Source: Onstottus_B sp035558335 (GTDB lineage: Bacteria; Acidobacteriota; Blastocatellia; UBA7656). From it: 14,024 nucleotides of DNA. Numbering within the stretch: position 1 is the first letter of the stretch; each line of letters begins with the position of its first letter. Shown here one piece after another: positions 8,300-14,024 of the stretch. The notes beneath the pieces are model-generated. The model worked only from the letters and a program-made list of their open reading frames with translations. It was not told where the DNA came from and ran no database searches. Made by a program: the position numbers and the translations under genes. The DNA is taken from assembly GCA_035558335.1 (NCBI GenBank), contig DATMCM010000588.1:1-14024 (forward strand), in the 5' to 3' direction.

Positions 8300-10483
8300 A
8301 TGAGATCCATATCCAATCCTGAGCGCCGTGCTCGGCGTTATCGGTTCACATTTACGGCCTCTATCACACTAGTCATTTTGGCGGGTATTGCCTTTGCTAC
8401 GTTCGCGGCGCGCGGTCAGGCCTTTTCGGGCGGACCTCTGGTTGGAACGGGCGTCAATGCTGTTGTGGCGCCGGCTGCCGGCGAGACCTGCTCTTCGGCG
8501 ACTGCTATCAGCCCGAATGCGCTTCCGTTCACGGATGATTCGAGCACAGTCGGCGCCGCAAATGACATAGACCCTGGCCCCGGCGGGTGCGTTTCCGGGT
8601 TGGGACCCGAAGTGGTCTACTCTTTCACGCCCTCCGCCACAGATACCTATGTTGCCGCTGTGACACCTGTCCTTCCGGGCTTCGACGTGAGCCTCTATGT
8701 CATTACCAACTGTGCGAACCCCGCCGGAAGTTGTGTCGCCGGCACGAACGCAAGAGGGTTCGCTCAAGGCGAGTCGCTGAGCGTCACTTTGAATGCGGGC
8801 ACAACCTATTTCATCGTGATTGATAGTCCTCTGCAAGGCGGTCAGGGCCCGTACCATTTCTCGCTGCGAAGAGGAGCGCCAGAGAATGACAGCTGCTCGT
8901 CGCCTGTCGTAATTGAGCCGAGCCGTTTGCCGTTCCAGGCGCCGGGGACCACCTCCGGAGCCACGAACGATTCCAATCCGGGCACTCCTTGCCTTCGAAC
9001 TGCACAGTCTGGAAGCGGGCCCGACGTTGTTTACCAGTTCACCCCGGTCAGCGGCCAGAACTACGATTTCACGGTCACCCCGGTAGCGAACTACGATGTA
9101 TCGATGTACGTGGTCACCAACTGCGCGACTTCTTCAAGTTGCAGAGGCGTGGATATCGGCGGCGGAGGCGAGACAGAGTCGCTCAGACGCAACCTCAACG
9201 CGGGCACTACCTATTTCATCATCATCGACGGCGTTCAAGGTGACTTCGGCGACTTCACGCTCTCGGTAGTTCCAACGATTCCATTAGCTCCAAATGCACC
9301 GACCAACCTGACCGCGACAGCGATAAACTCAACTCGAATTGACCTCGCCTGGATGGATAACTCGGGCGATGAGCTCGGGTTCCGAATCGAACGCAGCCTG
9401 GACGGATCTAACTTCAGCGAAATAACTTCGGTCGGACCGAACATTACTACGTTTAGCGACACCGGCCTGTCGCCGGACACAACCTATTTCTACCGAGTCT
9501 TCGCGTTTAACAACTTTGGCAACTCCGATCCTTCGAATGTAGCAGGGGATACGACGCCCGAGCCTCCAGTGCCAGTGTTTCCGGTTATTAGCTCAGACCC
9601 GACCGCCCTGGACTTCGGTACTGTAAGCGCAACCGCTCCGGCGACCAAGTCGCTGACGATTTCGAACGCTGGCGGTTCCAATCTTGTGGTGTCGAACATA
9701 ACAGACCCGGCTGCTCCATTCTCGATACTCAACAAGCCTCAGACGCCGATTACGATACCGCCTGCTCAGAGTATAGTTTTGACGGTGAGGTTTGCTCCCA
9801 CCGCGGCGCAGAGTTTTTCGGGGTCGCTGTCGATCCAGAGCAATGATCCAAATACTCCAAACTTGACGGTTTCCATTCAGGGTATCGGAATCGGAGTTCC
9901 CGTTCCTAATCTGGAATTGAGCGCATTGGTTGTAGACTTTCCCACCGGTTCCTCGAGTTTGCCTTACGAAGTTCGGAACACGGGCTCTGCCGACCTGATC
10001 GTTTCGAGCATAAGCCAACCGGCTTCTCCGTTTGCGATAAGCGGATTGCCTCCGTTCCCTGCGACGGTGAAACCGAGTGAGAAGTTTACGTTGACGATTA
10101 GTTTCACACCGTCGGGGCCTGGTGCTTTCTTGAGCGATTTCAGGTTGGTGTGCAATGACCCGGATACATTTTTGGTTGTGATTCGGGTGCGCGGAACCAT
10201 CACGTCGGCGCCGCCAAGCATGCCAGGGCTTACCTTCAGGAAGAAAGGAATTCGCTTCCAATCCGCCGGTTCTAACGTTGTCGTCGGTGCTGTGATGATT
10301 GTTGATGGAACACAGACATTTGCACTGACGAGAGACGCCGAGTTCTTTACAGTCGGCAAAAACGTTCGCAGCACGCCTGGCAACCTCAGACCAAGGGACA
10401 TCTTTGCCATCGGATCAACTCACGGCTGCCAGGTCATGAATCCTGACGGTCGCCGGTCGGCGGTGCAGAACCTCACTCGATAA
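8300..10483 (+). CDS. Secreted multidomain protein: two PPC, FN3, two choice-of-anchor/ASH-type domains
   Basis: 727 residues. ATG at 8300 follows GGAG at 8284-8287, a rather long spacing of 12 bases. A basic N-terminus and hydrophobic core (about 18-37) end in ARGQA, so a Sec signal peptide is likely cleaved after residue 41. Residues 64-190 and 197-325 are tandem PPC-like beta domains, each with DV(S)xY, NAGTTYFI and four cysteines at matching places (64, 97, 138, 145; 199, 231, 275, 281), suggesting two disulfides per copy. Residues 331-420 form an FN3 domain (DLAWMDNSGDELGF, TTYFYRV). Residues 429-530 and 536-635 are choice-of-anchor D/ASPM-SPD2-Hydin-type domains (LDFGTV, LTISNAGGSNL, SNDPNTP). 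Residues 640-727 form a separate module ending in VMNPDGRRS, faintly like an IPT/TIG domain. No enzyme domain, membrane anchor or sorting signal is seen; a surface or matrix adhesive role is inferred. It stands alone, facing away from the glycosyltransferases. Confidence 0.88.
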   Translation: MRSISNPERRARRYRFTFTASITLVILAGIAFATFAARGQAFSGGPLVGTGVNAVVAPAAGETCSSATAISPNALPFTDDSSTVGAANDIDPGPGGCVSGLGPEVVYSFTPSATDTYVAAVTPVLPGFDVSLYVITNCANPAGSCVAGTNARGFAQGESLSVTLNAGTTYFIVIDSPLQGGQGPYHFSLRRGAPENDSCSSPVVIEPSRLPFQAPGTTSGATNDSNPGTPCLRTAQSGSGPDVVYQFTPVSGQNYDFTVTPVANYDVSMYVVTNCATSSSCRGVDIGGGGETESLRRNLNAGTTYFIIIDGVQGDFGDFTLSVVPTIPLAPNAPTNLTATAINSTRIDLAWMDNSGDELGFRIERSLDGSNFSEITSVGPNITTFSDTGLSPDTTYFYRVFAFNNFGNSDPSNVAGDTTPEPPVPVFPVISSDPTALDFGTVSATAPATKSLTISNAGGSNLVVSNITDPAAPFSILNKPQTPITIPPAQSIVLTVRFAPTAAQSFSGSLSIQSNDPNTPNLTVSIQGIGIGVPVPNLELSALVVDFPTGSSSLPYEVRNTGSADLIVSSISQPASPFAISGLPPFPATVKPSEKFTLTISFTPSGPGAFLSDFRLVCNDPDTFLVVIRVRGTITSAPPSMPGLTFRKKGIRFQSAGSNVVVGAVMIVDGTQTFALTRDAEFFTVGKNVRSTPGNLRPRDIFAIGSTHGCQVMNPDGRRSAVQNLTR

Positions 10484-10489
10484 AGCAAG

Positions 10490-10525
10490 AAGGCGCGCGG
10501 CTGGATTAAACCAACCGCGCGCCTT
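10490..10525. terminator. Bidirectional hairpin terminator between convergent genes
   Basis: AAGGCGCGCGG (10490-10500) pairs perfectly with CCGCGCGCCTT (10515-10525) over 11 bp. A further TGG/CCA pairing sits inside, leaving a loop of about six bases. It begins 7 bp after the plus-strand stop and lies 24 bp from the coaX stop. T-rich stretches follow on both strands (TCCTTTCTC on plus; TTGCTTTATC on minus), neither a classic long U-run. Confidence 0.75.
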
Positions 10526-10548
10526 GATCCTTTCTCAGTCACCTTGCT

Positions 10549-11328
10549 TCAGAGGGAGGCCTTTGGCGCCGCGTTGCGCTCGTAGATGATCCTCAGGCCT
10601 TCCAGGGTCAGATCCGGTTCGACGGATTCAATCAGACTCGATCCGCGGCCAATCAGCGGAGCAAGACCGCCGGTCGCAATCACTCGAGCAAAGCCTCCCA
10701 TTTCATCGATCATTCGCTGGAGCACTCCGTCGACGAGCGCGATGTTGCCATAATACAAACCGGATTGCACGCTCGAGGCCGGATTGGTTCCGATAACTCT
10801 TGTAGGCCGGCGAATATCGGTATTGCGAAGCCGCGCCGCGCGCTGAAACAAGGCATCCGCCGCTACTTGAATGCCCGGATAGATGACCCCTCCAAGGTAC
10901 TCACCGGTTTGCGAAATCGCATCGAAGGTCGTCGCAGTGCCGAAGTCGACTGTGATACACGGACCGCCGTATTTTGCGAATGCCGCCACCGAGTTCACTA
11001 CGCGGTCCGCGCCGACTTCTGTCGGATCATCGTATAGCACCGGCATACCTGCGTTGTCCGTAGTAACGAACAACGCCTTGGTTCCAAAATAGACCTCGGC
11101 CATCTTGTTCAGCCTGAAGTCCAGCACCGGAACCACGGATGAGATCGCTATGTCGGTTATGGCCGAGGCTTCGATTTCCGCCAGGAGCAGCAGCGTTCGG
11201 CACATCACCCCGTACTCATCTACGGTGCGATGGTGTTCTGAAGCGAGGCGCCAACTGTGTGCCAACCGTTGGCCGTCGTAAACCCCCAAAGTCGTGTTCG
11301 TATTTCCTACATCTAGAACTAAGAGCAT
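10549..11328 (-). CDS. coaX: Type III pantothenate kinase
   Basis: 259 residues, the usual length for CoaX. It phosphorylates pantothenate with ATP, the first step of CoA synthesis, in the cytosol; the type III enzyme is not inhibited by CoA and needs a monovalent cation. Family motifs of the ASKHA fold are all present. These are the N-terminal phosphate loop LDVGNTNT (5-12) with Asp6, PTEVGADRVVN (102-112) including the GADR motif, and VDFGTATTFD (127-136) with the second catalytic Asp. ATGG at 219-220 closes the nucleotide site. ATG at 11328 lies directly beside the repeat block at 11331-11486, so any ribosome binding site (GGAC, nine bases upstream) is made of repeat sequence. It is last in the order valS-nadC-unknown-birA-coaX, and its end meets the convergent secreted-protein gene across a shared terminator. 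Confidence 0.96.
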   Translation of the reverse strand: MLLVLDVGNTNTTLGVYDGQRLAHSWRLASEHHRTVDEYGVMCRTLLLLAEIEASAITDIAISSVVPVLDFRLNKMAEVYFGTKALFVTTDNAGMPVLYDDPTEVGADRVVNSVAAFAKYGGPCITVDFGTATTFDAISQTGEYLGGVIYPGIQVAADALFQRAARLRNTDIRRPTRVIGTNPASSVQSGLYYGNIALVDGVLQRMIDEMGGFARVIATGGLAPLIGRGSSLIESVEPDLTLEGLRIIYERNAAPKASL

Positions 11329-11330
11329 AA

Positions 11331-11486
11331 TCCGTAGTCCGTAGTCAGTGGTCCGTAGTCAGTGATCCGTAGTTAGTAGTCCCAAGCCGGTCTGAAGGCC
11401 GTAGTCCTGGACTAAAACGTCCGTCGCTTGTGAGTGTTCTGTGCTTGGAAGCAGACACGGACTACTAACTACTGACTACGGACTAT
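11331..11486. repeat. Tandem 14-base repeat with inverted copy, filling the birA-coaX gap
   Basis: Three tandem copies of a 14-base unit, TCCGTAGTCAGTGG, TCCGTAGTCAGTGA and TCCGTAGTTAGTAG, occupy 11338-11379 after a partial TCCGTAG (11331-11337). An inverted copy lies at 11459-11486. Read on the minus strand, that copy joins the start and end of the direct block but lacks the middle portion. About 75 bp of unrelated sequence separates the arms, including the small palindrome AGTCC-T-GGACT (11403-11413). The inverted arm contributes the birA stop codon TAG (11483-11485). The composition resembles short tandem repeats seen between genes in several bacterial phyla. Confidence 0.85.
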
Positions 11487-12229
11487 CGTCGCTTCCTCAG
11501 TCTTACTTCGCCGGACGTAATCTCATGGCGTTGGCCGGCGACTTCGATGACGAGCGCGCCGCTGGGCGCCAATCCTCGGGTGAGACCGTCAATAAGTCCA
11601 TTGGGCGTCTCGACGCTCACTGCGCAGTCGTAAGCGTAGGTCGAGAGTTCGCACCAGCGATCAATCACCGCCTTTGGCTCGCGCAGCGCCGATCGGTACC
11701 AGTCTTCAAGCCGACCTAAAAGCGGTGTGAGAAAGTCATCCGGTTCGATCAGCTTCCCGCTTTCAATCAACATCGAAGTCGCGCTGTCGCGAATCTCTTC
11801 AGGAAACTCACGCTGAGCGAGGTTAATCCCGATTCCCGCCACGGCGTACAGCAACTGCTCCCTCTCTATCGCAGTCTCCACCAGAATGCCGCAGATTTTC
11901 CGCCCTGATGCTAGCACATCGTTAGGCCACTTGATATCGATTGGGAGCTCGAAATCGAGACTGAGAGTTTCAGCGACGGCGATTGCCGCGGCTAACGTTA
12001 TAACCGCTGAAGCTTCGGGTTTGATCTGCGGTCGAAGAATGAGCGACAGGTAGAGCCCCTTACCGGGCGGCGATAGCCACGAGCGGCCGAGCCTGCCGCG
12101 GCCCGCAGTCTGCTCCCGCGTCGTTATGGCGATTCCTTCGTCAGCTCCGGACGCAGCCATATCGCGCGCGAGATCGTTGGTCGAGTGCAGTTGCTCGAAG
12201 CGAAGAACCGTTGAGCCAAGCATAGCCAT
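11483..12229 (-). CDS. birA: Biotin--[acetyl-CoA carboxylase] ligase, monofunctional
   Basis: 248 residues. It activates biotin with ATP to biotinyl-AMP and attaches it to the lysine of biotin carboxyl carrier proteins such as AccB. The catalytic core shows the biotin/ATP loop GRGRLGRSW (43-51), KWPNDV (100-105) and GRKICGILVE (109-118), where Lys111 matches the essential lysine of the family. The C-terminal 45 residues form the small SH3-like domain (VSVETPNGLIDG and on). The helix-turn-helix domain of E. coli BirA is absent, so it cannot act as a repressor and biotin genes are not expected to be regulated by it. ATG at 12229 has no strong ribosome binding site; a second ATG lies two codons on. 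The last codon and stop abut the repeat block, and the upstream gap contains another inverted repeat. Confidence 0.95.
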   Translation of the reverse strand: MAMLGSTVLRFEQLHSTNDLARDMAASGADEGIAITTREQTAGRGRLGRSWLSPPGKGLYLSLILRPQIKPEASAVITLAAAIAVAETLSLDFELPIDIKWPNDVLASGRKICGILVETAIEREQLLYAVAGIGINLAQREFPEEIRDSATSMLIESGKLIEPDDFLTPLLGRLEDWYRSALREPKAVIDRWCELSTYAYDCAVSVETPNGLIDGLTRGLAPSGALVIEVAGQRHEITSGEVRLRKRR

Positions 12230-12262
12230 TTGTCAGAACCGAGGACAAATAATTGGGACTTT

Positions 12263-12333
12263 GGACTGAGAGCTGAGATTTGAGAGAGGGGTAACGATGA
12301 CACGATGACGACTCCGTCCTCAGCACTCAGTCC
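12263..12333. repeat. Inverted repeat in the gap upstream of birA
   Basis: GGACTGAGAGCTGAG (12263-12277) and CTCAGCACTCAGTCC (12319-12333) are inverted copies with 14 of 15 positions matching, separated by 41 bases. The stretch around it is low in complexity (GGGACTTTGGACT, TTTGAGAGAGGGG, GATGACACGATGACG). It sits between the stop of the small unknown gene (12341) and the birA start (12229) and shares GGACT/AGTCC words with the repeat on the other side of birA. A hairpin with such a large loop could form in RNA, but there is no T-run to suggest a terminator. Confidence 0.7.
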
Positions 12334-12340
12334 TTGCCTG

Positions 12341-12751
12341 TCATCCTCGCATCGCAAGCTCAAAGAATCTGTTTGTTGCGTTCAGCGCAGCCTTCACAGC
12401 AGCGTCGGTCTCGCTGCCGCCGATCTGGCAACTGCCGAAGACTTGCATTTCTCTTGCTTCAAACGTGACATCCACGAGAACCCCGATCAAGTCCTTGCCC
12501 AGCGCGTTTACATGGTCAAGGTCCGCAAGCTGACAGGTGAATTGGCGTTGGACTGTGTCTTCAACAGCACTGAGCGCAGCGGATGCAGCTGCCCTCAGGC
12601 GGCCGGAGCCCTCGCAAGCACCAATGGCGTTCGCGGTGATGATCCTTTCGTTTAATGTGAAAGTCACCTCGACCCGGCACTGACCATCGGCTTCCTGGTG
12701 CACCTGGGAGCGATCGAATCGCAGACGCTTCTGGGTTCGGCCTGTTGACAT
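12341..12751 (-). CDS. Conserved-looking 136-residue protein of unknown function
   Basis: 136 residues from ATG 12751. That start has a strong ribosome binding site (AAGAGG, five bases away) and is preferred to an in-frame GTG at 12802. No signal peptide or membrane segment. The pattern is a beta strand near 27-34 (CRVEVTFTL), a second strand (ITANAIGACEGSG), then a helix RLRAAASAALSAVED. Next come beta-rich stretches with LADLDHVNALGKDLIGVLVDVTF and VFGSCQIGGSETDAAVKAALNATNR, a strand plus a helix ending in NATNR. This strand-helix-strand repeat with A-rich helices and NATNR recalls an uncharacterised family, and distantly the regulatory domain of 2-isopropylmalate synthase; I cannot confirm either. 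It lies between nadC and birA on the same strand, 83 bp after nadC. A small-molecule-binding or oligomer role is speculation. Confidence 0.75.
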   Translation of the reverse strand: MSTGRTQKRLRFDRSQVHQEADGQCRVEVTFTLNERIITANAIGACEGSGRLRAAASAALSAVEDTVQRQFTCQLADLDHVNALGKDLIGVLVDVTFEAREMQVFGSCQIGGSETDAAVKAALNATNRFFELAMRG

Positions 12752-12756
12752 GGCGA

Positions 12757-12762
12757 CCTCTT
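12757..12762 (-). promoter_or_regulatory. Ribosome binding site deciding the start of the 136-residue gene
   Basis: Reading on the minus strand, AAGAGG ends five bases before ATG 12751. It is the best Shine-Dalgarno match among the gene starts examined here, and supports that ATG over the upstream GTG at 12802, which would place this site inside the coding region. Confidence 0.7.
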
Positions 12763-12834
12763 CGGTACGAGTTCGGATCGAACCACGCACTTTCCTATCC
12801 ACTGGGGCTGGCAGGAGTAATCAACGGAGAGCGT

Positions 12835-13716
12835 TCAAAGAGGCATCGTCGTCAGGCTTATGTCCACGGCGGTTGCGGACTGAGTGATTGCGCTAACCGC
12901 GATCAAATCCACGCCGCTCTCAGCGATGTCGCGAACGGTCTCCAAACTCACGCCGCCGGATGCCTCTACGATCACGTTGGGACTCTGCTTCCTGATCGCC
13001 TCTACCGACTCACGAAGTGCTGCCGCGTTCATGTTGGACAGCATAATCACTTCAGCACCCGCCGCCAGCGCTTCGCGAAGCTGTGATTGACTTATAACTT
13101 CGATTTCAATTCTCATCGAGTGAGGCGTGGAGCCGCGCGCGAGTTCGAGCGCCCGCCGGACTCCACCCGCGAGCGCAATGTGATTATCCGTTATAAGCAC
13201 ACCATCATCCAGGCCAAAACGGTGATTGAGACCACCTCCCACGCTCACCGCATATTTCTCGAGCAGTCGCAACCCCGGCGTCGTCTCGCGAGTGTCTATG
13301 ATTTGCGCGCCGGTGCCGCTTATGCGATTGACAAACTCCCGGGTGAGCGTAGTTACTCCCGACAGTCTCTGCATAAGGTTTAAGGCAGTGCGCTCGGCGG
13401 TTAGCAACACCGCCGCGGGTCCTTCAATTATCGCAAACTCGGAGCCGGCCCTGATCGACTCTCCGTCATAGACTCGCGATTCAAGCTGGATGTTCGCGTC
13501 GAGCGTGCTGAAGACCGCTTCAGCGATCTCGAGCCCGCAAAGCACAAAGTCTTGTCGAGCAAGAAAGCGGCCGCGCGCTCGCGCGCCGCCCCGAACTATG
13601 CTTTGAGTGGTGATATCACCGCGCCCGAGATCTTCCTTAAGCAAATCCGACGCGTAGGCGTAGATTATTCCAGGGTCGAGTTCCATGAGAATAGTAGGCG
13701 GAGAATTGGAGTTCAC
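12835..13716 (-). CDS. nadC: Nicotinate-nucleotide pyrophosphorylase (quinolinate phosphoribosyltransferase) family, altered active site
   Basis: 293 residues. NadC converts quinolinate and PRPP to nicotinate mononucleotide, CO2 and PPi in NAD synthesis. Family landmarks: LLKEDLGRGDITT (25-37), ERTALNLMQRLSG (108-120), DTRETTPGLR (141-150), LEKYAV (152-157), GGGLNHRFGLDDG (160-172), IEIEV (203-207) and ASGG (252-255). Arg109, Arg143, His165, Arg166 and Glu206 are kept. Three residues that I know as near-invariant differ: Lys in TRK is Glu144, Lys in LIKDNH is Thr176, and Asp in MLDNM is Ser227. The fold and family are secure; activity on quinolinate is less so. GTG 13716 overlaps the valS stop as GTGA, suggesting translational coupling; ATG at 13686 is an alternative start. 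No ribosome binding site is evident for either. Confidence 0.88.
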   Translation of the reverse strand: MNSNSPPTILMELDPGIIYAYASDLLKEDLGRGDITTQSIVRGGARARGRFLARQDFVLCGLEIAEAVFSTLDANIQLESRVYDGESIRAGSEFAIIEGPAAVLLTAERTALNLMQRLSGVTTLTREFVNRISGTGAQIIDTRETTPGLRLLEKYAVSVGGGLNHRFGLDDGVLITDNHIALAGGVRRALELARGSTPHSMRIEIEVISQSQLREALAAGAEVIMLSNMNAAALRESVEAIRKQSPNVIVEASGGVSLETVRDIAESGVDLIAVSAITQSATAVDISLTTMPL

Positions 13717-14024
13717 CCGCGGCCGATAGAAGTCAGCGTAGCTCGAAGCTTCTCGATCTCGGCGATCAATTCCTCGTGGCGCCGTTGAGTCTCCTGGACC
13801 ACGTCGCGGGGCGCACGCTCGACGAACGAAGCGTTGTCAAGACGGGATGCGAGCCCGCGTGCTTCGTTTCTCTTTCGCTCCATCTCCTTCGATATCCGCT
13901 CCGTCTCCTTGTCCAGATCGATTAGGCCTTCAAGCGGCACGGCGGTCTCGATACCTTGAACAATGTCCGAGGCAGCCGACTCAACTCGAGTCAATGTGTC
14001 CGAAAGAATGATTTCTTCAACGCG
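13713..14024 (-). CDS. valS: Valyl-tRNA synthetase, C-terminal fragment at right edge
   Basis: The frame is open from the right edge to a TGA at 13713-13715, giving the last 103 residues; the rest lies outside the window. PLEGLIDLDKETERISKE (in the first half) and SFVERAPRDVVQETQRRHEEL match the C-terminal tRNA-binding coiled-coil arm of ValS, where VPLEGLIDLDKE and NxxFVxxAPxxVV are characteristic. The sequence is charged and heptad-like, as expected for the coiled coil. The full enzyme charges tRNA-Val. The stop overlaps the nadC GTG by four bases, and all genes to the left down to coaX run the same way, so they may share a transcript. Confidence 0.92.
   Translation of the reverse strand, partial: RVEEIILSDTLTRVESAASDIVQGIETAVPLEGLIDLDKETERISKEMERKRNEARGLASRLDNASFVERAPRDVVQETQRRHEELIAEIEKLRATLTSIGRG

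Noticed and set aside
9593..10261. Long minus-strand frame of 222 codons opposite the secreted-protein gene
   Set aside because: Arg-rich sequence typical of an antisense shadow; the plus strand encodes well-formed ASH-type domains over the same bases.
12263..12333. Terminator upstream of birA
   Set aside because: The loop is 41 bases and there is no T-run after either arm, so an intrinsic terminator is unlikely.
12752..12802. GTG at 12802 as the start of the 136-residue gene
   Set aside because: It lacks a ribosome binding site, and the strong AAGAGG lies just before the ATG at 12751.

Overview
The window looks like bacterial chromosome of fairly high G+C content. The small cofactor-gene run (valS, nadC, a small unknown gene, birA, coaX), the many intergenic palindromes and the secreted PPC/FN3/choice-of-anchor-type protein fit an Acidobacteriota-like organism, perhaps Blastocatellia. 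That placement rests on gene order and style only and is uncertain. I see no rRNA, tRNA, insertion sequence, phage gene or CRISPR array.

Left block (1-7681, all on the minus strand). Five closely spaced genes read from 7681 toward the left edge: a GT2 glycosyltransferase with two C-terminal membrane segments; a soluble alpha/alpha-toroid plus beta-domain protein; a GT39/ArnT-like polytopic glycosyltransferase; a larger polytopic GT-C-like protein; and a second GT39-like protein cut by the left edge. The logic suggested is that the GT2 enzyme charges a polyprenyl-phosphate carrier with a sugar, the membrane GT-C proteins use that donor outside the membrane, and the toroid protein trims or remodels the product. 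The substrate is unknown. This is the best candidate in the window for an undescribed system.

Middle (7682-10525). A gap of about 620 bp holds a regularly spaced series of eight small perfect or near-perfect palindromes (7812-8092). A plausible promoter and leader follow, then a plus-strand gene for a 727-residue secreted multidomain protein (signal peptide, two PPC domains, FN3, two choice-of-anchor/ASH-type domains, and a C-terminal module). A strong hairpin at 10490-10525 lies between this gene and the convergent coaX and probably terminates transcription from both sides.

Right block (10549-14024, all on the minus strand). From the right edge: the C-terminal end of valS, nadC overlapping it by 4 bp, a 136-residue protein of unknown function, birA (ligase without a DNA-binding domain) and coaX. 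These serve tRNA charging and NAD, biotin and CoA metabolism. Two features stand out. The NadC protein lacks three residues that are normally near-invariant in the active site. The gaps on both sides of birA contain inverted repeats built from related GGACT/AGTCC words; one of them supplies the birA stop codon and the sequence just upstream of the coaX start.
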